NCBI GenBank assembly: GCA_951217055.1
Contig: OX578279.1
Coordinates: 42,557,610-42,621,609 of the forward strand
DNA from: Gerris lacustris
Lineage: Eukaryota; Arthropoda; Insecta; Hemiptera; Gerridae
Direction of reading: 5' to 3'
Length of the DNA: 64,000 nt
Shown here: positions 13,313 through 25,384 of the stretch, one piece after another
Position numbering within the stretch: position 1 is the first letter of the stretch
Layout: every line of letters starts with the position of its first letter
Position numbers and translations under genes: made by a program
Notes under the pieces: generated by a model
Seen by the model: the letters and a program-made list of their open reading frames with translations, nothing else
Told to the model about the DNA's origin: nothing
The model's database searches: none

Positions 13313-14045
13313 CAATAGATAGGATGCACATTTTGTTGAATGTAATGAGGCATAATTTTTTATAAATATACTTTTATACTTTTATCCTACCTATAAGCAG
13401 ATTTTTATTAAAAGTTTGCTTTTTTCCTGGTAGGGCTCACAGTTTTTGCGGGGTAGCAGTTTCAATTTATGCCCAGTTTTATTTATTTTGTCCTTTTTAA
13501 TTACGAAAATTATTTTTTAATTTATAACTATGAACTTTTGAGTATTCTTAGAATTTTAATATCGTACAGTAGGAAATTAAGAAATAAACCCATTAATAAA
13601 GTTTTTGGTATTAAAGTATTTGTTTTCGTTATAATTAGCCAAGGTTTTGGAGGTTTAGCTTCTGATGGGCCATTGAAATATTATTTAGAAAAACGGAAAG
13701 GTCTTAGCTTGAGAGTCGTAGCAAACAGTTCAATTATTTTATTCAAATTGGCTTGAACATGAAATGCTAATCCTCTTGACAAGGAGATAACAAGGAGCCA
13801 CGTCTGGCATATCAAACTGCAGTGATTTGAAATGCCGATTTTTTTATAAAAAAAACAAAAGATTATTTGATCTTAACTCAACAACTTTCTTTGATCTTTA
13901 TTTTTTAAACTTGTTAAATAATATATTATGAATTTTCCCCTCTCATTGTGTTAATACTGAATTGTAATAAATAAAATTACTTTATCTTGTCTTTTAAAGC
14001 AAATAATATCAATAACAATGAATAATTAAATTAAAGACAAATACA
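13313..14045. other. AT-rich noncoding DNA; one unrecognised 95-codon frame
   Basis: A 95-codon frame at 13469-13756 (+) is hydrophobic and rich in F, I, L and Y, as expected from AT-rich noncoding DNA, with no recognised domain. I do not annotate it as a gene. Confidence 0.45.
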
Positions 14046-14047
14046 TA

Positions 14048-14641
14048 CAGTGTGTCCCAAGGTAGAGTATCCGAGAGGAAAAATTTCCTTATTTTTGGAA
14101 CAAACTCCTGCTTGTTCTTAAACCCCTAAATAAAATTTTCATAAATTTTTTGTGCAGGGATTTCTATTTTTTGAAAACTTTAAAATATGACCGAGATTAA
14201 CTACCCTTATTTTTGATGGTATCACAAAATATTATTTAGATAAGTGGTTCAGAATTGCAAAAAACGTATAAATATTAAATTATTTTATAAATTATTAAAT
14301 TTTAGTTAATTTTCTGAAATAACACAATTTTAGTTTGTTTTCTAAAAATAAGCAAAACTAAAATTTAATAATTCATAAAATAATTTAATATGTATACGTT
14401 TTTTTTGCAATTCTAAACCACTTTTCTAAATAATATTTTGCGATACCATCAAAATATAGGGTAGTTTACTCTTGGCCATATTTTAATGTTTTCAAAAAAT
14501 AAAACACCCTGCACAAAAATCATGAAATTTTTATTTAGAGGTTTAAGAACAAGCAGGAGTTTTTATAAAGAATGACATTTTTTCGAAAACCAAAAAATAA
14601 GAAAATTTTTCCTTTCGGATACTCTATCTTGGGACACACTG
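14048..14641. mobile_element. Foldback element at a TA site (Tc1/mariner-like MITE)
   Basis: The two halves are long inverted repeats of close to 290 bp. The left end is 'cagtgtgtcccaaggtagag' and the right end (to 14641) is its near reverse complement. Each end is flanked by TA (14046-14047 and 14642-14643). TA duplication with a CAGT-type terminus fits Tc1/mariner-derived foldback MITEs. The arms differ by scattered substitutions and small gaps, so the insertion is not brand new. No transposase. Confidence 0.85.
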
Positions 14642-14835
14642 TATACTCGTAGATTTACAAATAAGCTATCAAAATATAAAAAATCAATCTGAATAAAACA
14701 GAAAACTTTCACATTTACATTTTTCTTGTACTTGTCCCAAATTATTTTGCTAGCTAATATCTCGGACATTTTTTTTAGTCAAATGCTGACATGTCAGTGA
14801 TTAATAGTTGCTTTTGTTTAATCCATCACATTATT

Positions 14836-15408
14836 ACTTTCTCATATAAAGAGAAAGTATTGTGATGGCGTGAAAATTCGATTTTGAGATTTTTGATGGA
14901 TTTACACGTTTTGAGGTCCCCTGAGTCCAAAAAAGTGGATTTTAAAAAATGCCTGTCGTCTGTCGTCTGTGCAGACGCCTGGAGCCTAAACTACAGAGCC
15001 GATTTTGACGAAATTTGGCATACATGTTCACAAAAATCATACCGCGAGGCGTAATCGAGAAATGAATTTTAGCTCCACATTTGGGGGCGCTACCCCCCAA
15101 AAACGTGAAAAAAAAATATTTCTCGAAAACGGTTCCGACGATTTTGATTAAAATGTCCATTTGAATACGAATCCAACGACATAAGCCGTTTTCCCGGGAA
15201 AAATCTAGTTCCTGAGAAAAAAGCTTAAAACGCCGACTGAGAGAGCCCGGGTTCGATTCCCCGCCCAGGAAAAGTTATTTTTATGATAAATTTTGATGAA
15301 ATGTTTAATAATATTTAAATGTACATTTGAAAACTAATAAATGGAAATACTGGGCTAAGTAATTATAAACTCGTATATGAGAAAGTTTGTCTGAGTTGTC
15401 TCAGACCT
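14836..15408 (+). repeat. Family A interspersed repeat, copy 1
   Basis: Begins with a small palindrome ('actttctcatataaagagaaagt') split as 'actttctcat' and 'ataaagagaaagt', continues through 'gtctgtgcagacgcctggag', 'gaaatttggcatacatgt' and a B-box-like 'gggttcgattcc', and ends near 'tatatgagaaagt' followed by the hairpin 'gtctgagttgtctcagac'. The ends thus carry short inverted repeats. Four other copies are in the window. The B box suggests tRNA ancestry of one segment, but the class (SINE-like or DNA element) is unresolved. Confidence 0.8.
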
Positions 15409-18059
15409 ATTTTTATTTATGTATGAGTTTACAATTAGCATTCTGTTGTAGGTTGTCACACCATTTTTTATATTTATTAAAGTTTGATTTTTGCACCTAC
15501 AAAAATATATTGACAGAATTTCTGGAATATTAGATGTATAGTTAGATTCCAATCGTTCCGAAGCATTTTAAACTATATATATGATTATTTATTATAAACC
15601 ACGACGATTTACCATGATCAGCGATATATATTGATTACAAACATGATATTGATATCAATAACTGTATTATAGTTCCAATAACATTATTTTCTCAGAATCT
15701 CAGAATTAAATATATAGTATAGGTACTTAAGCAAGTTAGCTAGCTTAGCACATTCTCACGGGTGTAATTCGGTTAGAAGATTTAAATTCGAGCCAATATC
15801 TGTTCAAACAGGGGATTTAATACCAACTCCGAAGGCCATATCAACTGTAAAGGTGAAGGGTGTATAAAGATGAAGATTTATAGCTATAATTTTGCATGGT
15901 CTTCAGATGTTAATAAAAGGTTATTTAGATATGCAAAAGGTTATGTTAAATTGCAATTTTACACTGCTATGTGCTTTAATATGTTATTAAAATTACCGTA
16001 AATCCTTTATCAGCCTTTCTCATTTGATTTCTCCTTTTAATGTAGAACAAAGCCTTATTTTTTTAAACAACGGGTAAATCAAAATCCAGGATAATTTTAA
16101 ACTTTTTTAATCTATTTATAAATGAATGAAATAATTTTATATGGCTTATCCTAATCTATCAAAAATGGCGGTCGATTTACTAATTTTCTTTATTAAATTT
16201 TGATTTTCCGCCATTTTGGATAGGATTGAGATAGAGACCTTTAGTTTGCGCTGTTCTTGTTCTTTTATCAAGAGTTTTAAAATGAATGAGTTTATGAGTT
16301 TACTTTTAAAATGATTGAGTTTCCCCCAAAATCCCCAAAAACGCGAGGGGGTAAGTTGCCACACACACTAAAATGTACACCTATTTGCTTTATAAACATT
16401 TAATGAGTTAGGTTTTTCGCTGCTGGTTCTCTAAAAAGTTATGAAGATCTCTCGACACTTTTGACTAACCCTGTAGAATAAACGAGAAAAGAATAAATCT
16501 AGTGTTCATTGATCCGTATGGTGAGGCTTAAATGTTTTTTTAAACGGTTGATTTACATCGACTTCAAAAGTTTTTTAATTATCTAATTTTTATTAACAAA
16601 TCTAATGTAAACAATTATTTAAATGTTTCAGGTCAGTTGAATAAAATTTGGTCTACAGTTTAAAGAGTTACGTAAGTTAAATTATTTACTTTTAATGTCG
16701 AATGAATTATGTTAAATTACCCACTGAGCCAGTAGCTAAACCCACATGACTTGCAACTCCGTTGATAATGATCCTTGAAATAAGTTTTAAACGTTGAATT
16801 CATATGGCCTCATGCGCAGTTCCTTAGATTTATCAGATTCTGGCCATGGTGCCAGTTATAGTTTTATTTTTTGCTGCTATGTATATAAATATACCTATGT
16901 AAAGTTTTTATTGACTGTCGACAATACACAAATTTTAATGGTAACTTTCATATTTTTTTTTATTTTTACCCCCAAAAAAACTAATTTTATACTTCTACAT
17001 TGATTAAGATGTGAGTTTTTAAAGAGAAAATTTGAGATCAATAGATGTCAAATGTTAAGTAATCAATTTTCATCACTTCAGTTTATCTCTTGGTTTAATT
17101 CTGTGTATAGTTTGTTACTGTTGGCAACAGTCTTGGTTATATGTTATATTTGAGTGTTAAGGGCCTATGTGAAGATGGGTCATTGTCCTGAGATTTTATT
17201 ATATGAAGTCTTTGTCTGGTGGGTCAGGTGCATTGTCTTTATATCAGTAGGCTAGTTGAATGGACAGTATCCCCTCTTGAGGCAAGATTCTCTGAGTTGT
17301 TGGCTGATAGTGCCAACTCCAGCCCTCCTACCGGATCTAATTTAGATCTGAGATTCGGCGCCCACGTACATTCTGTGCCTATTAGACATTTTTCAAATCT
17401 ATTCGCATTCTATTTTTCTATAAACATACCTATGGATTAGAAGAATTAATATTTAATCATCTCATTTCGATATTTTAATCAAAATTATTCCTCAAAATCC
17501 TTGAAATAGGTATATGTAATTAATATTCCTCAAAATGGACCACTATCTTTTGAAACAATTATCAAGCGTTTTAGATGCTACAGATAATTAAAATAAGTAA
17601 AATTTATGAAGAAAAACAATCGGATTATTTTCAAAACAACAAAATAAATATTTTATTCTAACTGGTCTCACTGCAATTAAGTATAATTTTAAATTGATAA
17701 TTACAAGTTGTACTTTTTTAATTTTAACAAATCTAAATTATTTTTAGAGGGGTTAACTCACCTGTCTCTGTTTATTTAATTTTTATATTGGAGCAGTAAC
17801 CAACTCATTCAATATTATTTGTAACTGACGAGAAACTACCCACGATTCATAATTATGAATCAAAAACAGTTTCAATACGTAACCGTACGATACGTAATGA
17901 AAATTGATTCACTTGGGTTGTTTCATAAAAATGGTTGTGATAAACAATCAAGTTTTTATCCACTTCATTTTTAAACATGAAATGCAACAGGTTTTATGTT
18001 TGTATAATGAGGACATGGAATGGCCAATATACTTTGATGGTTAAATTATAGAAAGAGTA
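15409..18059. other. AT-rich noncoding DNA with one small inverted repeat
   Basis: An imperfect inverted repeat lies at 16149-16229: a left arm ending 'aaaatggcgg' and a right arm starting 'ccgccatttt', each about 21 bp. The stretches 15720-15860 and 17200-17380 are more balanced in base composition and could be single-copy DNA, but no coding signal was recognised. Confidence 0.5.
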
Positions 18060-19070
18060 TTGGAACGAAGTTCCTTATGGCACATTCTGGAGCCCGGGAG
18101 TGAATCCGAAACAACCGTCACAAAAACACCGTCACAAAACCAAGCGTCACAAAATCTACCGTTGACGATAACTTGAGTAAAAGATGACCGAGTTAGTTAA
18201 AATTTGGAACATATGTTCATTTTACAAATGCCCAGGATGAGTTCGTTGGACAACATTATCCGTCAAAGCGTTCACGCGCAACGCTCGCGTAATCGCAAGC
18301 TTCGAATTTATAATTGGAATTTTAGGACGGGAAAAAAATCTAACTTCATCTATTTAATGACATAAACGACTGTTATACATATATTGTAAGTCGACCCTTT
18401 CTCCTTCTTCGACTGTTATACTTTTTTTTTTAGTAAAATGAACAACGACACTGGTATGAAGTGATTAAAGCGGACCTATACGTTTAAAATAAAGAAAACA
18501 ACGTTTTTGCCGATATTTTACGTTCTAACGTAACGATTTTCATAAATCTTCTTACACATCGTCTAAAGTACAATAGTACAATTGAAACAGGCATGTAAAA
18601 TTTCAACCTGATACAAGCGCAGGCGTTTTTGAGTACCTATGGAAAAGATATATTTTATTTTATTTATATATTGTTTTATTAGGGAGTCAGACAACTAGGT
18701 CAAATACACCCAAAAGATATATGTATTTTAAATTAGTAAGCCGGGTAGATAGAAAATAGTCCTATTCCCTACCAACTACAAATATACTCTTTAACTATAA
18801 ACTCATCATGATTAACTTTTTTCTCAATATTCAATACATATTTATTGTAAGACGCTTGCTTTAATGATACAAAAAAGCTTTTCTTTGAATTTTACCTTAA
18901 CTCCGCTAGGTATACTAACAGTTAGTTACTTTTAATTTCTCTGTTTTCTAACTCCGCCATGTATAAGTAGTTAGCAACGTATACGTACTTAGCAGTGTGA
19001 TTCTATAATTTATATTTAATGAAAAATGTAAGGAACTACGTTCCAACCGTGTTCCGCGACACCACACGTA
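18060..19070 (+). mobile_element. Family B element, most complete simple copy
   Basis: Starts 'ttggaacgaagttccttatg' and closes with 'aggaactacgttcc' at 19031, the inverted counterpart of the start. Similarity to other copies continues to about 19070 ('gcgacaccacacgta'). The left third holds the GC-richer conserved part ('gagcccgggagtgaatcc', 'aacgctcgcgtaa'); the right part is AT-rich. It carries no reading frame of note. About 1 kb, with TIR-like ends, so probably a non-autonomous DNA element. Confidence 0.7.
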
Positions 19071-21627
19071 TTTTTTTTTTATTTAATTAATTATGTCTTA
19101 TTCTTTATCTAAATCTTAATTTGTAGTTAGTAATTACTTTTAATAAAACTAATAATTATTCTAGTAATTGTTTTAACCTGTTATCCCACACCGAAACCCT
19201 CATCTCTTGATATCATAATTAGCTCTTTCAACTTTTAAGATTAGAGCTTGTCTCCTTCAATTAACTTGAATTTATCTCTTCCACTAGGTATCAATTAAGA
19301 CGACGGCAGGCAACTAACTCATAATTAATTTCCAATTAATCGTAACTAATAATAAAGGGTTATTGGAAAATTTTCTCTCCTTATCAGAGAATAAAAAAAA
19401 ACAGTAAAAGATTTAACTTTACAAAAAAACATGATGTGCTATTTAAAGGACATCGTTGAGTTAATTAGTTTTAGGACTCTATACCTTTTCACAAATTTTC
19501 AGGTGTGCGACTTTGTTAATCAATCATGTATACATGTCTAAGAATTAGAAGAAAACTTAGAGTTTAATCTATAATACGTTTACCTTGATAAAGAAGATAA
19601 TGCTCTTTCCAAAATTTCAGTTAATCAGTAATTTTTAATTCTATTATTTGACTTCACATAGCAAATTTTAAACAAATGAAACTAAGAATACATATTTGGC
19701 AATATGCAGTGAGGAAACCAACTTCTTATAAATAAATAATTACAAGATTAAAAGAACTTTTTATATACTACGTTTTTAAATTTTCTGTCATAAATCATAA
19801 ATTTTAAACCCGTCAAAATGAAGATCGTAAATATGGGATATGTCAAAACAAATAAAATAACTTGTGGATTTTTTCCGAACTAACTTTCCTTACAGCAAAA
19901 TTTGCCGAAAACAAATTAAATTCTGCTGAAAGATGGCTTAAAGTATTAAAATAATGCATTGTCATCGTGTTCTGAGCTATTCTAAAAGTTTCAAATGTCT
20001 AGCTACTCGGGAAGTTAGTTAAAAAATGGATTGCAAGATTTGTACTGGACAAACAAACAAACAAGAAAAGAAGCTAATAAAAACGTAGTTAAATATCTGT
20101 GCATATAGGTAAGTTTGATCTGGACTTTATTTTCAGGGATAAAGGATGTTCCAATAAGAAGATACTATGGTTTCTATTCTCTTTATCATATCGTTAAGTG
20201 GCTAAGTCGTCATTTTTTTAATAACCTTTCTGCCCTTATGGATAAAAGAAGTATGCAGTGTACAATACGAACCATAATTATGCCATTATTCATTTATATA
20301 ATGCATTTTTATGACATGATTGAAAATCACTTACCGTAATTAATTGGCTTTACTTACCTTTACTTATTCCCATTAAATAACAAGACCTCCATGTATTTTA
20401 TGACCTATTGTTCGACTTTTAAAAATTTTAATAAAATTAAAATAGATTTTCGTATACCATTACTTCATATGAATGATGAAATGTTTAGTAAGTAATTCAT
20501 GATCTCAATTTATACTATGTGTGTATTCTTGAATAATACTATGTATTATAAATATAGATATAATATATTAGCAATGAAATACTGTGTTTGCACACTGCAT
20601 CTTGATGACGTTAGTCTGATGTTGGAACAGTTCCTATGTGCCATTTTTTGCGTGGCACATCCCTTGGTGTCTCTCACTCACACAAATTTTGTAGATATAA
20701 TATGTATAGTAATAATTTCATAGCTAGAAAATGCATATTTATCCAATCTTGAAAGATTCTTGTACTATTCTTCAGTCAAAAAAATTACATATTATTAATC
20801 ATTTAAAGCTTTTTTAGCAAATGTGTGGTACATATTGTCTTCTTTAACAAAATAAAACGTCTGATTTTGATCAGCCTTAAGAACATTATTGATAATTTAA
20901 ATATATATGTACATTTATTTTAAGATTCAAGTACATACATATTGATTTAAAGTTTATCAATGAAATCAGAGTGAAAAACATTATTTTGCCTTTTACCACC
21001 AATTTTTAGTATTAATTATTATAATCAAGAAACAACAGCATTTCTTGTTCTACCTTCGTCAAATAAACTTTCTGCTCTGTTTCATTTTTCATTATAACTG
21101 CCTATTCATTTGTTAATCGAAATAGAGAAGAATAAAAGAAGATATTGAAAAAAAAATCTTCCCGTGATTAAGACTAGGCTAGTTTACCTCCTTCATTTGT
21201 TCAAAGGGTAATGACTTCGGCTCCACTAGACCGAATTTTCAAAATGATTTAGAAGTTTGTGTGAGAATTACGCTAGGAGGTGTGAAAAACCTGGGTTGAA
21301 GATTTTCTGACCTGAGGAGGAACAATTGACCTTAGTTGAATTCAGTCCTGAATAACGGACAATAAAACTATTGTATTGGTTGGTTTCAATTATTGTCTCT
21401 GAAAACAGGAAAGAACCCTTAGGGAGAGTTCTGTAAAGATTTGTCAATGCTGCGGAATAGGTCTAGCTAACCTTACTGTCGTATCTTAATTGAAAAGCAC
21501 AGACAAGGGTTGGGATTTGAAAAATTTCGTTGAAATGGTAATTTTAAGTAGTTAGACATAATACTACTAATTCTGTTTAACTTTTTTATACAATTACTCT
21601 CTTCTCACCTTAATAATACAAAAAAAA
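19071..21627. other. AT-rich noncoding DNA, little recognised
   Basis: No gene supported. 19590-20070 has the texture of an old non-LTR repeat tail ('aaaagtttcaaatgtctagc', 'gacaaacaaacaaacaag') but no copy was found in the window. 21180-21530 is more balanced in composition and unrecognised. Confidence 0.45.
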
Positions 21628-23474
21628 TACGTGTGGTGTCGCGGGACACCCGGTAGGAACGAAGTTCCTTACATTTTTCATTAAATATAAAATCACACTG
21701 CTAAGTACGTATACGTTGCTTACTACTCGTTCCAATAAATATTTTTGACTCAATTAGAAAATTATTATTGGTAAAATTATAACATAAAACTTATTACAAA
21801 AATCCCTTGATCCGCTTATGAGCAATATTATTTTAGTACATCAATTTATACTTATGTTTACAGTTTTACTGGTTAATAATTTAACACAGTCGACACTGTC
21901 AATTTCTGACGATTCTCTGGTGCACTTTCCATATAAATAATATACGAATACTTTTCTCAATGATAGACAAAATAATAGAAAAAAGCGTTGTTTTGTGAAT
22001 AAATAGCGAGTTTGACAGGAAGAAGAAGTAAGAGAGGGAGAGTATAGTGAGAGAGAGACGGAAAGATAGAAGAGTTGGGATTGCGCACGAAAGGATACCA
22101 AACGAAGTATAGTAGAGGGGGAATCACTATACATTCTTAATATTACACCTATACTAACTACAAACCCCACACTTCCGACATCAAATTTTAAAAATTGTAA
22201 AATATATCACGTCACGGTAAAAAACTTGTATTTAGACGATGTGTATGAAGTTTTATTAAAATCGTTACGTTAGAACGTAAGATATCGGTAAAAGCGTTGT
22301 TTTCTTTATTTAAAACGTTTAGGTCCGCTTTAATAAATTTAGCGATCTTTATCACTTCATAGCAGAGTCTGTGTTCGTTTTACTAAAAAATACGTTTTAC
22401 TAAAAATACTTCGTCCCGGTAGGAACGAAGTTCCTTACGCTTTATATTAAATAATATAAATTATATAATTACAGTGCTAAGTATATGATACTAACTACTT
22501 GAGATGGTTGTAGAGAAGAAAAGAACTGTCCCATCAGACCTCCGTCGGCGAATCTTCAATGAAAATATTATAATATAAAATATAAATCACCAAAACTAAA
22601 CAACTTCTGCTTGTATAAGGTTAAAAATTTACATGCCTGTTTCAATTGTACTTTAGACGATGTGTATGAAGTTTTATTGAAATCGTTACGTTAGAACGTA
22701 AGATATCGGTAAAAACGTTGTTTTCTTTAATTAAAACGTTTAGGTCCGCTTTAATAAACTTAGCGATCTTTATTACTTCATAGCAGTGTCGGTGTTCGTT
22801 TTACTAAAAAATATTATTTAAAAAAGTTGTTTGTCTTATTAAATAGATGAAGTTAGAATTTTTTCCTGTCCAAAAAAATCCAATTTTAAATTTGACGCTT
22901 ACGTTTACGCGAGCGTTGCGCGTGAACGCTTGGGCGGATAACGTTGTCCAACGAACTTAGCCTGGGCATTGGTAAAATGAACATGTGTACCAAATTTCAA
23001 CTAACTCGGTGATCTTTTACTCAAGTTATTGTCATCGGTAGATTTCGTGACGGATTTTGCGTGACTGTGATTTTGTGACGGAGATTTTGGTCGTTTTTTT
23101 CGGATTTACTCCCGGGCTCTAGAACGTGTCATAAGGAAGTTCGTTCCAAAAAAATTATTTATAAAAGTTGTTTGTCTCATTAAATAGATAAAGTTAGAAT
23201 TTTTTCCCGTCCTAAAATTCCAATTTTAAATTTGAATGTTACGTTTACGCGAGCGTTGCGCGTGAACGCTTGGGCGGATAACGTTGTCCAACGAACCTGT
23301 CCTGGGCATTGGTAAAATGAACATGTGTACCAAATTTCAACTAAGTCGGTCAACTTTTACACAAGTTATCGTCATCCGTAGATTTCGTGACGCTTTTAGC
23401 GTGACGGTGATTTTGGTCGTTTTTTCGGATTCACTCCCGGGCTCCAGAACGTGCCATAAGGAACTTCGTTCCAA
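21628..23474 (-). mobile_element. Cluster of family B copies, tandem or nested
   Basis: The terminal motif 'ggaacgaagttcc' or its complement occurs at about 21656, 22422, 23132 and 23460. The internal block 'gacgatgtgtatgaagtttt' to 'aacgtttaggtccgc' is present twice (22236-22330 and 22658-22750), and the block 'gcgagcgttgcgcgtgaacg' to 'actcccgggctc' is present twice (22910-23120 and 23240-23445). At least three partial copies are joined in one orientation, opposite to the copy at 18060. Stretch 21745-22200 has no family B match. Confidence 0.75.
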
Positions 23475-23595
23475 TAAAAGTTGGTTTTCTTTGGAACTCT
23501 ATTATTTTTATACATCAGTAAAGAGGTTGATTTATGGACGTATATGGAGACACAAGGCTGGAAAAAGTTAAATCATGACCATGGAAGTCTGAATT

Positions 23596-23978
23596 GTTGG
23601 GAAATCGATAGCTAAACATCGATGTTTTCGATACTTCGATATCGAACAGACAAACATCGATGTTGGGTCAAAACATCGAAAGAAAACATCGATGTTTTCT
23701 ATACATCGACGTCGACCTCCAAACACAACTTGACGAGGGAAAAAAAGATAGCATCGTGTCCGAATTCGAAGCCCCTATCTCCGGCAAGAAAAGGTTTATT
23801 CTTCCCCAAAGATGTCGAAGTCAATTGCTTTCAAATCTCCCCTTGGTGAGCAAAAAAAAAAAGTAGACGATTTCCGATGATTTCAATGTTTCTTGAAGAA
23901 AAAATCGATGTCATCCGATACATCGAAAGGTCAACATCGATGCTTTTTGGTCCGATACATTGACATCAATGTTCCAAC
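23596..23978. mobile_element. ATCGAT-rich small inverted-repeat element
   Basis: The outer bases 'gttgggaaatcgat' and, at the right, 'gacatcaatgttccaac' form a rough inverted pair. Inside, exact ATCGAT occurs six times (about 23603, 23617, 23656, 23687, 23905, 23936), mostly as 'acatcgatgtt', on both flanks of a central 180 bp. That centre (23718-23860) is not AT-biased and is open in two + frames (23622-23849 and 23660-23866), but neither product is recognised. The architecture fits a MITE with arrays of subterminal palindromes. Confidence 0.6.
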
Positions 23979-24801
23979 CCTAAGTCTAATTCATTTACAT
24001 CCGTACATGATCCGTTTGAACCAATTCTAAAATTTTATCCGAATCTTATGATTCACTGAATATAATTGATCCATGGAAGCAGGGGAGATAACAACTATAC
24101 TGATTTGTTCGAACAGCTTGATCTAAAGGAAGATTATTGATCAATAGACCCAGAAGCATGGTTAAGTTCATTCACTTATCCCATCTGTCAGTAACATAAA
24201 TCTTAATTGCAAAAGGCTCAAATGCGTTAGCAAACGTTTTAGCCCTATCAAGGCAAGAGAGGTAGTTGAACTGTCAGTCACAAGAAATAGGATTAAGAAA
24301 GGGGCGAATTGAATTACTCAGCTGTCTGCTCCTAATAAATTTATCACAACACTAGTAAGGACTTTTGGCTGACTGGATAGGTGACAGATCTCAGAATGAT
24401 AAAATAGATGAATTTTGTCATTTAAAACGCTAGAGCTATACTGAATTTGTACTGATTATAGTTGTTACTAAAACGTCATGCCTTATAGCAATCAGTAGTT
24501 TTAGTTGAAGTTAAATATTGATAAAATTAAAATAAATAAAAAAAAAACCTCTCTAGTTACATACATGTTTAAGAATAATCGCATTATTACGGTAGACTTG
24601 AACTGACCAAACAAAATTGGTTTAATTTAGACACACTGATTTTATACCAGGGAGTTCTGTTACATTTTATTGGTCTTACTACCCTTATAAATACAGTGCA
24701 GTCCCAGCTAATTCAAAGCCCCTTTTATTCGAATTCAGGCTAATTCTAATAAAATGCATGTTGCTTTTATTCCATTTATTTATTCCACAAAAGTAAAAAA
24801 T
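23979..24801. other. Noncoding DNA, nothing recognised
   Basis: Fairly balanced composition around 24060-24420, then AT-rich. No domain, RNA gene or shared repeat seen. Confidence 0.45.
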
Positions 24802-25384
24802 CGGTCCGAGACAACTCAGACAAACTTTCTCATATACGAGTTCATAATTATTTAGCCCAGTGTTTTCCATTTATTAGATTTCGTATGTAAATTTAATTAT
24901 TACTGAGCATTTCATTAAAATTTATCATAAAAATAACTTCTCCCGGGCGGGGAATCGAACCCGGGCTCTCTCGGTCCGCGTTTTAAGCTTTTTTCTCAGG
25001 AACTAGATTTTTCCCGGGAAAACGGCTTACATCGTTGGATTCGTATTTAAATGGACTATTTTTTAGAATTTTTTAATCAAAATCGTCGGAACCGTTTTTT
25101 CACGTTTTTTTCCGTTTTTGGGGGGTAGCGCCCCTAAATTTGGAGATAAAATTCATTTCTTGATTTCGCCTCGGGGTATGATTTTTATGAACATGTATGC
25201 CAAATTTCTTCAAAATCGGCCCAGTAGTTTAGGCTCCAGGCGTCTGCACAGACGACAGAAAGACAGACATTTTTTAAAAACCACTTTTTTGGACTCAGGG
25301 GACCTCAAAACGTGTAAATCCATTAAAATCTCAAAATCGAATTTTCGCGCCATCACAATTACTTTCTCTTTATATGAGAAAGTA
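24802..25384 (-). repeat. Family A interspersed repeat, copy 2 (inverted)
   Basis: Reverse-strand copy of the repeat at 14836-15408. It reads from 'gacaactcagac' and 'actttctcatata' at the left through the B-box complement 'ggaatcgaacccgggctc' and 'cgtctgcacagacgac' to 'actttctctttatatgagaa' at the right. The two copies look very similar. A 103-codon frame crosses it on the + strand (25118-25429), but it lies antisense to the repeat and has related frames in other copies simply because the DNA is homologous. Confidence 0.8.

Noticed and set aside
14942..15160. Similar peptides read antisense in several family A copies (also 25118-25429 and 49064-49291), which look like a conserved protein
   Set aside because: They lie on homologous repeat DNA, start and stop at different points, hold no known domain and are not open in copy 3. 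The similarity follows from repeat homology.
21841..22170. 109-codon minus-strand frame, Ser/Leu-rich at its centre
   Set aside because: It is low-complexity (from a GAGAGA-type purine stretch at about 22020-22080), has no recognised domain and lies between family B fragments.
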